NCBI RefSeq assembly: GCF_003443535.1
Contig: NZ_CP031946.1
Location: 1-64,000, forward strand
DNA: 64,000 bases
DNA from: Ruegeria sp. AD91A
GTDB lineage: Bacteria; Pseudomonadota; Alphaproteobacteria; Rhodobacterales; Rhodobacteraceae
Reading direction: 5' to 3'
Every line of letters begins with the position of its first letter. Position 1 is the stretch's first letter. Shown one piece after another: positions 16,831 to 26,417 of this stretch. The translations under genes were made by a program, and so were the position numbers. The notes below the pieces were generated by a model that worked only from the letters and a program-made list of their open reading frames with translations, ran no database searches and was not told the DNA's origin.

Positions 16831-17955
16831 TCAAGCGTGGCGTTTCACGATCACCGACCCAACGGAATACCCAGCACCAAAGGAACATATCAGGCCAAGA
16901 TCCCCTTCCTGCAAGTCGTCGGAATACTTCGAAAACGCGATGATCGACCCCGCAGATGACGTGTTGGCATAATCCTGAAGGATGTTTGGTTGCTCGCCCG
17001 CCTCGGGTTCGCGGCCCAGAACCTTCTTGCCGATGAAGTCGTTCATCGTCTTGTTGGCCTGATGCAGCCACAGGCGGTTCAGGTCGGTGTTTCTGATCCC
17101 TTCGGCATTCATATGGTCGCTGATATGCTTGCTGACCATCGGCAGTACTTCCTTGAACACTTTCCGACCGTTTTGCATGAACTGCATGTCACGCCGGTCG
17201 GCCAGCCCGTCAGGGAGTGAGCGGCGCAGAAAGCCGTTGTTGTTACGAATATTGTTGGAAAACGCCGTGGCGCAACGCGTCGACAAGATCTCGAAATGCG
17301 GCCCCTGGGCGTTTTCGATCCGTTCGATCAGCGTCGCTGTCGCCACATCGCCAAAGATGAAATGACAATCGCGGTCGCGCCACTCCAGATGGCCCGAGCA
17401 GATTTCGGGGTTCACCACCAACGCAGCACGCACCGATCCCGACCGCACCATATCCGCCGCAGCCTGAATGCCGAACGTGGCCGACGAACAGGCGACGTTC
17501 ATGTCAAAGCCGAATCCGTCGATTCCCAGTTCCTGCTGAATTTCGATCGCAATTGCCGGATAGGCGCGCTCGTGGTTCGAGGCCGCGCAGATCACCAGAT
17601 CTACATCCGCCGCGGTGCGCCCCGCCTGTGCCAGCGCCTTGTTGCAGGCGTCCACCGCCATCTCGGTCATGATGCCGGGTTCGTCATCGCTGCGCTGCCG
17701 CAGGGACGGGTGCATCACGTCCGGGTCCAACACACCGCTCTTGTCCATCACGTAACGGTTCTCGATCCCTGATGCCTTGACGATGAACTCTTCAGATGAA
17801 TGCTGCATCGGCTCCATCTGTCCGGCGGCGATGGCTTCGGCATTCTTTGCGTTCTGTTTGTCGGCATAAGCGTTGAATGCCTCGACAAGCTCGGCATTGG
17901 TGATGACGTTCTGAGGCGTGAAGACACCTGTACCGGTGATGGCGGGGGTATACAT
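16831..17955 (-). CDS. FabH-like beta-ketoacyl-ACP synthase III
   Basis: 374 residues of the thiolase fold. The catalytic triad of FabH is in place: Cys156 (Asn-Val-Ala-Cys-Ser-Ser), His298 (Leu-His-Gln-Ala-Asn) and Asn331 (Tyr-Ala-Asn-Thr-Ser). It belongs to the longer branch of the family, near Pseudomonas FabH2-like proteins, with an Asp-Lys-Ser-Gly-Val-Leu-Asp-Pro block. The likely reaction is condensation of an acyl-CoA or acyl-ACP with malonyl-ACP to start or extend an acyl chain. ATG 17955 gives the normal family N-terminus; an ATG at 17997 is possible but adds 14 unmatched residues, and neither has a strong ribosome site. Divergent from the MarR-efflux operon, so probably in the same regulon. 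Confidence 0.88.
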   Translation of the reverse strand: MYTPAITGTGVFTPQNVITNAELVEAFNAYADKQNAKNAEAIAAGQMEPMQHSSEEFIVKASGIENRYVMDKSGVLDPDVMHPSLRQRSDDEPGIMTEMAVDACNKALAQAGRTAADVDLVICAASNHERAYPAIAIEIQQELGIDGFGFDMNVACSSATFGIQAAADMVRSGSVRAALVVNPEICSGHLEWRDRDCHFIFGDVATATLIERIENAQGPHFEILSTRCATAFSNNIRNNNGFLRRSLPDGLADRRDMQFMQNGRKVFKEVLPMVSKHISDHMNAEGIRNTDLNRLWLHQANKTMNDFIGKKVLGREPEAGEQPNILQDYANTSSAGSIIAFSKYSDDLQEGDLGLICSFGAGYSVGSVIVKRHA

Positions 17956-18063
17956 GGCGGGCCCTGAATGTTTCGGATTTGCCCAAAATGCAGTCATGGT
18001 GTGATTTGATCAAGGCATGTTGACCTAAGGGAATGCGCGCAGCGCGGCAGTTTCATATCTTGA

Positions 18064-18084
18064 ATAGTTCAGAAGCTGAAGTAT
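18064..18084. promoter_or_regulatory. Candidate MarR operator
   Basis: A 21-bp near-palindrome with 8 of 9 arm positions paired around a 3-nt centre (arms ATAGTTCAG and CTGAAGTAT) sits between the divergent FabH-like gene and marR, 31 bp before the marR ATG. Size and position suit a MarR dimer; binding is inferred. Confidence 0.6.
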
Positions 18085-18114
18085 ATGACCCCTCCAAGCA
18101 AGCGGAGATCCCCC

Positions 18115-18582
18115 ATGCCCGACGATATCAGTACCAGACTTGGCCGCCTCAGCCCCGAGATTCAGGCGATCATGGGGGTGTATGCCCTGTACTGGAAACT
18201 GGAAGAGACATTTGACTGCATCGAGACCGACCTGAGCCACCCCGAATGCCACATGCTGATCAAGCTGGATCAGCCGAAACGCATGGGGGTCCTGGCTGCT
18301 GACATGCTGAGCGTACCGTCCACAATCACCGCAACCGCGGATTCCCTGGAAAAAGCAGGCTATCTGACGCGCGAGCATGACCCCGAAGACCGCCGCGCCT
18401 GGTTGCTGGTGCTAACCGAGCAGGGTGAAGAGGTCCGCAACATGCTGGTGGCCGAGGCCGGAGACCTGTTTCACAGGGCCTCGGGTCTGAACGAAGAAGA
18501 AACAGCCGAATTCGCGCGACTGGCGCGCAAAATCCGTGACAACGTTTTGAAAACGGGAATTCCCGAGGGACTGAAGAAATGA
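18115..18582 (+). CDS. MarR family transcriptional regulator
   Basis: 155 residues with a winged HTH of the MarR type (Leu-Ala-Ala-Asp-Met-Leu-Ser-Val-Pro-Ser-Thr-Ile-Thr-Ala, then wing Asp-Pro-Glu-Asp-Arg-Arg-Ala) flanked by dimerisation helices. Such proteins repress adjacent genes and release DNA on binding a small phenolic or lipophilic ligand. ATG 18115 has CGGAG 7 nt upstream; an ATG at 18085 would start on top of the operator. The stop overlaps the adaptor gene by ATGA, so it is the first gene of the efflux operon and probably autoregulates it. Confidence 0.9.
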   Translation: MPDDISTRLGRLSPEIQAIMGVYALYWKLEETFDCIETDLSHPECHMLIKLDQPKRMGVLAADMLSVPSTITATADSLEKAGYLTREHDPEDRRAWLLVLTEQGEEVRNMLVAEAGDLFHRASGLNEEETAEFARLARKIRDNVLKTGIPEGLKK

Positions 18583-19616
18583 AACTCCTGACCTCTCTGG
18601 GCCTTGCACTGGCCGTTCTGGCAACTCCGATTGCCGCTCAAGATACTCAGAAACCGGTAAAGCTGATGCAGGTGCGCGAAACGGCGCCTGGGTTCACCCG
18701 ACAGTTTTTCGGCCGTGTTGCGGCGCGGCAGACGGTCGATCTTGCCTTTCAGGTCGCCGGTCAGATCGTCGAGATGCCGGTCAACGAAGGGTTTGTCATC
18801 GCCAAAGGCGGCCTGATTGCGCGACTGGATCAGGAACCATTCGAACTGCGGCTTGAGCGGGCGCAGCTTCAAAAGGAACAGGCCGACCGAACCGTAGCGC
18901 GCCTGTCGCGTTTGCGTGGCACCACGGCCAGTCAGGTGGCGGTCGATGACGCAGAGACCGAAGCGCAACTGGCCGCGATCGCTCTGCGCGACGCGGAATA
19001 CGAGCTGGAGCACGCAACACTGACCGCGCCATTTGACGCGCTGGTCTCCAGCCGCGCGGTCGAGGCTTTCACCACCGTATCGGCAGGCACGCCCATCGTC
19101 CGCATTCACGACATGTCCGAATTGCGCATCGAGGTCGACGTTCCCGAGATCCTGTTTCAACGCTCAGGCCAGAATGACGACATCACCATCACTGCCAAGT
19201 TCCCCGTAAGTGATGAAGTCTTCCCGTTGGAAATTCGTGAATTCGACGCTGAAACCTCCAGCGTCGGGCAGACCTTCCGCATCCAGTTCGGCCTGACCCC
19301 GCCCGAGGGGCTGCAAATTCTTCCCGGCTCGTCCGTCACCGTCAACGTAAAGGTTCAGGATGAACGCACAGGCATTGTTGTGCCAGCGACGGCCGTTGTT
19401 GCTGATGCAACAGGCGAGCTGAGCGTCATGGTGTTCTCGCCGGTTGGTGCGGATGAAGGCACGGTCCGCCGCGTTCCGGTGACGATTGAGCCCACGCAGA
19501 CGGGCGATGTTCGGGTTTTGACGGGCTTGTCCGACGATGACGAAGTTGTTGTGGCTGGCGGCGCCGTGCTGACAGACGGTCAGCCCGTGCGCCGGTTCAC
19601 CGGCTTCGCGAACTGA
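18579..19616 (+). CDS. RND efflux periplasmic adaptor (membrane fusion protein)
   Basis: 345 residues. A signal peptide (Leu-Leu-Thr-Ser-Leu-Gly-Leu-Ala-Leu-Ala-Val...Ile-Ala-Ala-Gln) is followed by a barrel-sandwich/lipoyl-like domain (about 45-80 and 140-165) broken by a helical hairpin (about 85-140), then beta-barrel domains. It links the inner-membrane RND pump to an outer-membrane channel. No lipobox Cys is seen, so it is not anchored as a lipoprotein. ATGA overlap with marR and 11 nt to the pump gene show one operon. Confidence 0.92.
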   Translation: MKLLTSLGLALAVLATPIAAQDTQKPVKLMQVRETAPGFTRQFFGRVAARQTVDLAFQVAGQIVEMPVNEGFVIAKGGLIARLDQEPFELRLERAQLQKEQADRTVARLSRLRGTTASQVAVDDAETEAQLAAIALRDAEYELEHATLTAPFDALVSSRAVEAFTTVSAGTPIVRIHDMSELRIEVDVPEILFQRSGQNDDITITAKFPVSDEVFPLEIREFDAETSSVGQTFRIQFGLTPPEGLQILPGSSVTVNVKVQDERTGIVVPATAVVADATGELSVMVFSPVGADEGTVRRVPVTIEPTQTGDVRVLTGLSDDDEVVVAGGAVLTDGQPVRRFTGFAN

Positions 19617-19627
19617 GGGGCTGACAG

Positions 19628-22600
19628 ATGAACATCGCGCGCGCCTCGATCGATCGACCGCTTTACACATGGCTGATTATCCTAATCGCTCTGTTTGGGG
19701 GCATCTGGGGGTTCACGTCGCTTGGTCGCTTGGAAGACCCGGCTTTCACCATCAAGAACGCAGTCATCGCTACGCAGTATCCCGGTGCGACGGCGGAACA
19801 GGTGGCGCTGGAAGTGTCCGAGCCCTTGGAATCCGCGATCCAGAAAATGGGCGAGGTGGATGTCATCACCTCGGTCAACCAACCCGGACAATCGTTGATC
19901 GAGGTAGAGATCAAGTCGACTTACGACGGCACCGAACTACCCGATATCTGGACCCGCCTGCGGGCCAAGGTGCGTGATGCCGCCCGCGGGCTTCCGTCGG
20001 GTGTCAGCCAACCTTACGTGAATGACGGGTTCGGTGATGTATTCGGCCTGTTCTATGCGGTGACCGCCGAAGGGTTCTCGGACGCCGAAAAGCATGAACT
20101 GGCAACGTTTCTGCGACGGGAATTGCTGACCGTGGACGGTGTCGCCGATGTCGAGGTTCAGGGCCTGCCGGACGAGGCGATTTTTGTCGAACCCGACCTT
20201 GCGATTTCGGTGAACCAGAACGTCCCGCTTCAAGCAATCAACGAAGCTATCGCCAATGCGGACTCGGTGAATTCCTCGGGGTCCTTACGCTCTGAAAACG
20301 ACCGCACCACCATTCTGACCGCCGAAGGCTCGGACAGTGTCTCGGCCATTGCGGGCCTGTCCGTCGGCTCGCAAGGGCAGGTGATCAACCTGTTCGACAT
20401 GTCCGATGTCTATCGCGCGCGTCAGAACGATCCGGACATCGTGATCCGGTATAACGGTACCGAAGCGTTCACCCTCGGCATCGCTGGTCTGGCCACGGAA
20501 AACATCGTCGAGGTCGGCAAACGGGCTGACGCCAAATTTGCTGAGCTGGAGACGAACATCCCCTTCGGGGTCGATATTCTGCCGATCTACCAGCAACATG
20601 TGGTGGTCGAGCAGGCCTCGAACGACTTCCTTGTCAATCTGGCCATGTCAGTGACGATTGTGGTCGCCGTGCTGGGTATCTTCATGGGGTGGCGCGCGGC
20701 CATCGTCGTCGGCTCGACATTGCTGCTGACAGTGGTCGGCACGCTTCTGTTCATGTCGCTGTTTTCAATCGAGATGGAGCGGATTTCGCTGGGTGCACTG
20801 ATCATCGCCATGGGGATGCTTGTAGACAATGCCATCGTCGTGGCCGAGGGGATGCAGATCGCGATGCTGCGCGGAAAAAATTCGCGCGATGCGGCGGAAG
20901 ATGTGGCGGCAAAAACCCAGATCCCCCTTCTGGGGGCCACCGTGATCGGCATCATGGCCTTTGCCGGGATCGGGCTCAGCCCGGATGCGACGGGTGAGTT
21001 TCTGTTTTCTCTGTTTGCGGTGATCGGTATCTCATTGCTGCTCAGCTGGATACTTGCCATCACTGTGACGCCCTTGCTTGGCCACTATTTCTTCAAGCAA
21101 GGCAAGGAAGGTGAGATCGACGCTTACGGAGGCATCCTGTTCCGCACCTATGGTGCGATCCTGCGCTTTGCGCTGCGCTTCCGCTGGCTGGTTGTTGCCG
21201 GGCTCGTTGGAGTAACGGTGGTGTGCTACGCCGGGTTTGGGCTGATGAAACAGCAGTTCTTCCCCAATTCGAACACGCCTTTGTTCTTTGTGCATTACAA
21301 GCTGCCACAGGGCACACCGATTGCACGTACGGCGCAGGATATGGCGGTGTTCGAAGACTGGCTGGCCCAACGCGAAGATGTGGTTTCGGTCACGACATTC
21401 GTCGGTCAGGGGGCAACCCGGTTCATGCTGACCTATTCGGCGGAAAAACCGAACCCGAGCTATGGCCACATGATCATCCGCACGGAAAGCCTGGATGACA
21501 TCCCGGCATTGCAGGCGGACCTGGAAGCGTTCGGGTCGGTCCAGTTCCCGGAAGGAGAGTTCGGAACCAAGCGTCTGGTCTTTGGCCCCGGTGGCGGCGA
21601 TCCGATTCAGGCCCGGTTCTCGGGCAGCGATCCGGTGGTTCTGCGACAACTTGCGGACGAGGCCGTGCAGCGCATGGCAGCGGCGTCGCCCAACGCGCTG
21701 CTCGTTCATCATGACTGGCGCGAACAGGAACTGGCGGTGCAACCGATCTATGCCACAGAACGGGCGCAGACCGCGGGTGTCACGCGCGAGGATATCGCGG
21801 CCACCCTACAATTCTCGACCGACGGCATCACCGGCGGCGTGTTCCGCGAACGGGATCGTTTGATTCCGATCATCCTGCGCCGACCGGCTGATGGAGATTA
21901 CTCGATTGTCGATCAGGTGGTGTACTCGGATCAGTCCGGGAAATTTGTACCAATCGAACAGATGGTCGATGGATTCGAGTACAAATCCCTCAATACGCTG
22001 GTTCACCGTCGCGACCGTGTTCTGACCATCACCGTCGGCGCTGACATCCCGCCCGATCTGACGGCTGCACATGTGCATGCCGAAGTGCGGGACGCCATCG
22101 AGGCAATCGAACTGCCACCGGGCTACAAGATGGAATGGGGTGGCGAGTTCGAAAACTCGCGCGATGCGCAGGAAAGTCTGGGTAAGCAATTGCCGCTGAG
22201 CCTGCTGATAATGGTGTTGATCTCGGTTCTGCTGTTCAATGCAATCCGTCAGCCGATCATCATCTGGCTGCTGGTTCCGATGTCGGTAAACGGCGTGGTG
22301 ATTGGCCTGTTGGGAACAGGTTTGCCCTTCACCTTTACGGCCCTTCTGGGTCTGCTCAGCCTGTCGGGAATGTTGATCAAGAACGGTATCGTTCTGGTGG
22401 AAGAGATCGACCTTGTTCGCGCCACAGGTAAACCCCTGCGCGAGTCCATCGTCGAAGCCTCCGTCTCACGTTTGCGTCCTGTTATGCTGGCGGCCATCAC
22501 GACCATTCTGGGTATGGCGCCTTTGCTGACGGACGCGTTCTTTGTCTCGATGGCGGTGACGATCATGGGCGGGCTGGCTTTTGCGACCGTCCTGACAATG

Positions 22601-22669
22601 GTTGCCGCGCCGGTGTTCTACCTGCTCTTCTTTGCGCGGGATGAAAAACGCGAGGCACAGGCAGTCTGA
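19628..22669 (+). CDS. RND efflux pump, inner-membrane permease
   Basis: 1013 residues with the RND architecture: TM1 near the N-terminus, two large periplasmic loops, and twelve helices. The proton-relay Asp of TM4 is visible in Gly-Met-Leu-Val-Asp-Asn-Ala-Ile-Val-Val-Ala-Glu. The porter-domain sequence Tyr-Pro-Gly-Ala-Thr-Ala-Glu-Gln-Val is typical of the drug/lipid branch. Substrate unknown; the pairing with a MarR and a FabH-like synthase suggests a lipid-related or lipophilic compound, which is inference. No outer-membrane TolC partner is encoded here. Confidence 0.95.
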   Translation: MNIARASIDRPLYTWLIILIALFGGIWGFTSLGRLEDPAFTIKNAVIATQYPGATAEQVALEVSEPLESAIQKMGEVDVITSVNQPGQSLIEVEIKSTYDGTELPDIWTRLRAKVRDAARGLPSGVSQPYVNDGFGDVFGLFYAVTAEGFSDAEKHELATFLRRELLTVDGVADVEVQGLPDEAIFVEPDLAISVNQNVPLQAINEAIANADSVNSSGSLRSENDRTTILTAEGSDSVSAIAGLSVGSQGQVINLFDMSDVYRARQNDPDIVIRYNGTEAFTLGIAGLATENIVEVGKRADAKFAELETNIPFGVDILPIYQQHVVVEQASNDFLVNLAMSVTIVVAVLGIFMGWRAAIVVGSTLLLTVVGTLLFMSLFSIEMERISLGALIIAMGMLVDNAIVVAEGMQIAMLRGKNSRDAAEDVAAKTQIPLLGATVIGIMAFAGIGLSPDATGEFLFSLFAVIGISLLLSWILAITVTPLLGHYFFKQGKEGEIDAYGGILFRTYGAILRFALRFRWLVVAGLVGVTVVCYAGFGLMKQQFFPNSNTPLFFVHYKLPQGTPIARTAQDMAVFEDWLAQREDVVSVTTFVGQGATRFMLTYSAEKPNPSYGHMIIRTESLDDIPALQADLEAFGSVQFPEGEFGTKRLVFGPGGGDPIQARFSGSDPVVLRQLADEAVQRMAAASPNALLVHHDWREQELAVQPIYATERAQTAGVTREDIAATLQFSTDGITGGVFRERDRLIPIILRRPADGDYSIVDQVVYSDQSGKFVPIEQMVDGFEYKSLNTLVHRRDRVLTITVGADIPPDLTAAHVHAEVRDAIEAIELPPGYKMEWGGEFENSRDAQESLGKQLPLSLLIMVLISVLLFNAIRQPIIIWLLVPMSVNGVVIGLLGTGLPFTFTALLGLLSLSGMLIKNGIVLVEEIDLVRATGKPLRESIVEASVSRLRPVMLAAITTILGMAPLLTDAFFVSMAVTIMGGLAFATVLTMVAAPVFYLLFFARDEKREAQAV

Positions 22670-22681
22670 AAACGGTCTGTG

Positions 22682-22713
22682 ACCGGGTCCGGGCTTGATC
22701 GGACGGACCCGGT
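22682..22713 (+). terminator. Hairpin downstream of efflux operon
   Basis: Perfect 9-bp inverted repeat (22682-22690 and 22705-22713) starting 13 nt past the pump stop codon. No clear T-tract; likely a terminator or 3'-end stabiliser. Confidence 0.55.
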
Positions 22714-22818
22714 TGGATCAGATCAATGGGACAAACGGCACATCACATGCAGCCAGAACTGTATGTAACGTGAGAACCAGAAATATGCGGATTGATCCAC
22801 TTTCCTTGTGCCCGAATT

Positions 22819-22859
22819 AGATGCGCGCCCGTTGAGATCAGGTCAACGGGCGCGCATCT
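22819..22859. terminator. Strong bidirectional hairpin between efflux operon and carB
   Basis: A perfect 17-bp inverted repeat (22819-22835 with 22843-22859, 7-nt loop) in the convergent gap, 42 nt past the carB stop codon. It lacks a T-run but is very stable; it most likely ends carB and perhaps the efflux transcript. Confidence 0.65.
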
Positions 22860-22901
22860 GTACGTTCATGAATGAGCCAATTGTGGCTCAGGCCAAGCAA
22901 G

Positions 22902-25900
22902 TTAACCCTGAAGGGATTTCACCTCGACATCCCCTTCAGCCTGCGCCTTGATTGCCAGAGCGGCAGCATGGCTTGCGGCCGCAGTGGTGTAATACGGGAT
23001 CTTGTCATAGAGCGCGATGGACCGGATGGCCTTGCTGTCCTCTACCGCCTGTGCGCCTTCGGTGGTGTTCATCAGCAGTTGAACCTGACCGTCTTTCAGC
23101 ATGTCGACCACGTCCGGGCGACCCTCATAGACCTTGTTGACCACATCGCATGGCACACCCTGTTCCGCCAGCCAGCTTTGCGTGCCGCGGGTGGCGACCA
23201 GCGTGAAGCCTTGTTCGACCAGAACCTGTGCGGCCTCAAGCATCGCCGCGCCCTTGTCGGCATCCTTGATCGAAATAAAGGCCCGGCCCGAGGTCGGCAG
23301 GACCATGCCCGCGCCCATCTGCGCCTTGAGGAAGGCGCGCGGGAAATCGCGGTCCCAGCCCATGACCTCGCCGGTCGAGCGCATTTCCGGACCCAGGATC
23401 GTGTCGACGCCCGGGAAACGGGCGAAGGGCAGAACCGCCTCTTTCACCGAGAACCACGGCATATCAGGGTCGGCCAGCGTCATCTGATCGGCGATCTTGG
23501 TGTCGTCCACGGTCTTGTATGGCGGGCGCTGCGGGAAACTCGCCAGCTTTTCGCCTGCCATGACGCGCGCGGCGATGGACGCAATCGCACTGTCGGTGGC
23601 CTTTGCCACGAACGGCACGGTGCGCGAGGCGCGCGGGTTCACCTCGATCAGGTAGATCTCGTCATCCTTGATCGCGAACTGGACATTCATCAGGCCGACA
23701 ACGTTCAGCGCCTTGGCCAGCTTGAACGTCTGATCCTTGATCTGCCCGATGATCTCTTTCGACAGTGAATAGGGCGGCAGCGAGCAGGCCGAGTCGCCCG
23801 AGTGAACGCCGGCTTCTTCGATATGCTGCATGATGCCCGCGACGTGTACATCGGTGCCATCGCACAGGGCATCGACATCCAGTTCCACGGCGCCAGACAG
23901 ATAGCTGTCCAGCAGAACCGGGCTGTCGCCCGAGACCACCACGGCTTCGTTGATGTAGCGTCTCAACTGATCCATATCGCGCACGATTTCCATCGCACGG
24001 CCGCCCAGTACGTAAGAGGGGCGGATGACCAGTGGGAAGCCGATCTCTTCGGCAATCTCCAGCGCCTGTTCGTCGGTCGAGGCGATGCCATTTTTTGGCT
24101 GTTTCAGGCCCAGTTCATTGACCAGCGCCTGGAACCGCTCGCGGTCTTCGGCCAGGTCGATGGCATCCGGAGTGGTGCCCAGGATCGGAATACCTTCGGC
24201 TTCCAGTGCGTTGGCCAGTTTCAGGGGGGTTTGACCACCGTACTGAACGATCACACCGTGCAGTGTTCCGTTTTCCTGTTCCTTGGTCAGGATTTCCATG
24301 ACGTGTTCGAAAGTCAGCGGTTCAAAATACAAACGATCCGAGGTGTCGTAGTCGGTCGACACGGTCTCGGGGTTGCAGTTGATCATGATGGTTTCATAGC
24401 CTGCTTCGGTCAGCGCAAAACAGGCGTGGCAGCAGCAATAGTCGAACTCGATGCCTTGACCGATCCGGTTTGGGCCACCGCCAAGGATGACGACTTTCTT
24501 ACGGTCAGACGGACGCGCCTCGCATTCTACGTCACCCATCATGGGGGCTTCGTAGGTCGAGTACATATAGGGCGTCTGCGCCTCGAACTCGGCGGCGCAG
24601 GTGTCGATGCGTTTGAACGCGGCTGTAACGCCCAGATTGCGGCGCGCCCGGCGGATGTTGTCTTCGTCGCGGCCCGTCAGGTTGCCCAGACGCGCATCGG
24701 TGAAGCCCAGCATTTTCAGCTTTCGGATGCCGTCCTCGGTGACGGGCAGACCGTCTTTACGGACCTGACGTTCTGCCTCGATAATCTCGCGGATGCGGGC
24801 CAGGAACCACGGGTCGAACTTGGTGACACCAAATATCTCGTCATCGGTCAGGCCATGACGCATCGCTTGCGCGATGGTGCGCAGACGGTCAGGCGTTTGC
24901 TGGCTGATCGCTTTGATCACGGCGGCCTTGTCGTCGGCTTCGTCCCACAGGCCCACGTTCAGGCCGGGGATTTCGATCTCATCAAAGCCGGTCAGGCCCG
25001 ATTCCATCGACGCCAGAGCTTTCTGCATCGATTCGTGGATCGTGCGGCCGATGGACATCGCCTCACCCACCGACTTCATAGCGGTGGTCAGGTAGGGTTC
25101 CGAGCCGGGGAATTTCTCGAACGCGAATTTCGGAATCTTGGTTACAACATAATCGATGGTCGGCTCGAACGAGGCGGGCGTGACCTTGGTGATATCGTTG
25201 TCCAGCTCGTCCAGCGTGTAGCCAACGGCCAGCTTGGCTGCGATCTTGGCAATCGGGAAACCGGTCGCTTTCGAGGCCAATGCAGAAGACCGGGACACGC
25301 GCGGGTTCATCTCGATCACGACCATGCGGCCGTCTTCGGGGTTGATGGCCCATTGCACGTTCGAACCACCGGTTTCGACGCCGATCTCGCGCAGAACGGC
25401 AATCGAGCCGTTGCGCATGATCTGGTATTCCTTGTCGGTCAGCGTCAGGGCAGGGGCCACGGTGATCGAGTCACCTGTGTGCACGCCCATCGGATCGACG
25501 TTTTCGATCGAGCAGACGATGATGGCGTTGTCGGCGGTGTCGCGCACCACCTCCATCTCGTATTCCTTCCAGCCCAGCAGGCTTTCATCGACAAGGATCT
25601 GGTTTACCGGCGAGGCATCCATGCCAGAGCGGCAGAAATGGATGTAATCCTCACGGTTGTAGGCCACGCCACCGCCGGTCCCGCCCAGCGTAAAGGCCGG
25701 ACGGATGATGGCGGGCAGGCCGATTTCATCCAGCTCATCCAGCGCCATCTGCACACCGGCGTCCAGATCGGTGGTTCCGTCTTCGCGCCTGGGGGCGGTC
25801 ACGATGGTCGCCTTGGGGTTTTCCAGACCCAGTCGATCCATCGCCTCGCGGAACAGCTTGCGGTCCTCGGCCATTTCGATGGCCTCGCGCTTGGCGCCGA

Positions 25901-26246
25901 TCATCTCGACGCCGAATTTCTCCAGCACGCCCATCTCTTCCAGTGCCAGCGAGGTGTTCAGGCCGGTCTGCCCGCCCATGGTAGGCAACAGGGCGTCGGG
26001 GCGTTCTTTCTCGATGATCTTGGCGACAACCTCGGGCGTGATCGGCTCGATATAAGTGGCATCTGCCAGGCCGGGGTCGGTCATGATCGTCGCCGGGTTT
26101 GAGTTCACCAGAATAACCCGGTAGCCTTCTTCGCGCAGGGCCTTGCAGGCCTGAGCGCCGGAATAGTCGAATTCGCAGGCCTGACCAATAACAATGGGGC
26201 CCGCCCCAATGATCATGATCGACTGGATGTCGGTTCTTCTCGGCAT
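22902..26246 (-). CDS. carB: Carbamoyl-phosphate synthase, large subunit
   Basis: 1114 residues with two ATP-grasp halves (about 1-550 and 560-1100). It makes carbamoyl phosphate for arginine and pyrimidines with the small subunit CarA, which is not in this window. Features: the N-terminal [11 protein letters not shown], the repeated [10 protein letters not shown] start of the second half, and the C-terminal allosteric domain. The first frame ATG at 26246 (Pro-Arg-Arg-Thr-Asp-Ile) matches the family start. Divergent from pabB over about 170 bp. Confidence 0.97.
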   Translation of the reverse strand: MPRRTDIQSIMIIGAGPIVIGQACEFDYSGAQACKALREEGYRVILVNSNPATIMTDPGLADATYIEPITPEVVAKIIEKERPDALLPTMGGQTGLNTSLALEEMGVLEKFGVEMIGAKREAIEMAEDRKLFREAMDRLGLENPKATIVTAPRREDGTTDLDAGVQMALDELDEIGLPAIIRPAFTLGGTGGGVAYNREDYIHFCRSGMDASPVNQILVDESLLGWKEYEMEVVRDTADNAIIVCSIENVDPMGVHTGDSITVAPALTLTDKEYQIMRNGSIAVLREIGVETGGSNVQWAINPEDGRMVVIEMNPRVSRSSALASKATGFPIAKIAAKLAVGYTLDELDNDITKVTPASFEPTIDYVVTKIPKFAFEKFPGSEPYLTTAMKSVGEAMSIGRTIHESMQKALASMESGLTGFDEIEIPGLNVGLWDEADDKAAVIKAISQQTPDRLRTIAQAMRHGLTDDEIFGVTKFDPWFLARIREIIEAERQVRKDGLPVTEDGIRKLKMLGFTDARLGNLTGRDEDNIRRARRNLGVTAAFKRIDTCAAEFEAQTPYMYSTYEAPMMGDVECEARPSDRKKVVILGGGPNRIGQGIEFDYCCCHACFALTEAGYETIMINCNPETVSTDYDTSDRLYFEPLTFEHVMEILTKEQENGTLHGVIVQYGGQTPLKLANALEAEGIPILGTTPDAIDLAEDRERFQALVNELGLKQPKNGIASTDEQALEIAEEIGFPLVIRPSYVLGGRAMEIVRDMDQLRRYINEAVVVSGDSPVLLDSYLSGAVELDVDALCDGTDVHVAGIMQHIEEAGVHSGDSACSLPPYSLSKEIIGQIKDQTFKLAKALNVVGLMNVQFAIKDDEIYLIEVNPRASRTVPFVAKATDSAIASIAARVMAGEKLASFPQRPPYKTVDDTKIADQMTLADPDMPWFSVKEAVLPFARFPGVDTILGPEMRSTGEVMGWDRDFPRAFLKAQMGAGMVLPTSGRAFISIKDADKGAAMLEAAQVLVEQGFTLVATRGTQSWLAEQGVPCDVVNKVYEGRPDVVDMLKDGQVQLLMNTTEGAQAVEDSKAIRSIALYDKIPYYTTAAASHAAALAIKAQAEGDVEVKSLQG

Positions 26247-26417
26247 GGCCTTGTTCCTTCGATTGTCCGCGAGTCAGGGCACCGCCCCAGCGCCCAAATT
26301 GTCCTGCGTTATAGGGACCGCGCAAAAAGGTGCAAGAGGTATCGGAAACAGGGGCGAAATTGCCGCTTTCCCCTCTTTCACTTGGCAGAGTATTCTCTAT
26401 ACGGCCCCTCACGGCAA

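Noticed and set aside
23802..26102. 766-residue open frame antisense to carB
   Set aside because: Lies fully inside carB on the opposite strand; the long frame is a by-product of high GC and carB codon use, and the protein has no recognisable domain.
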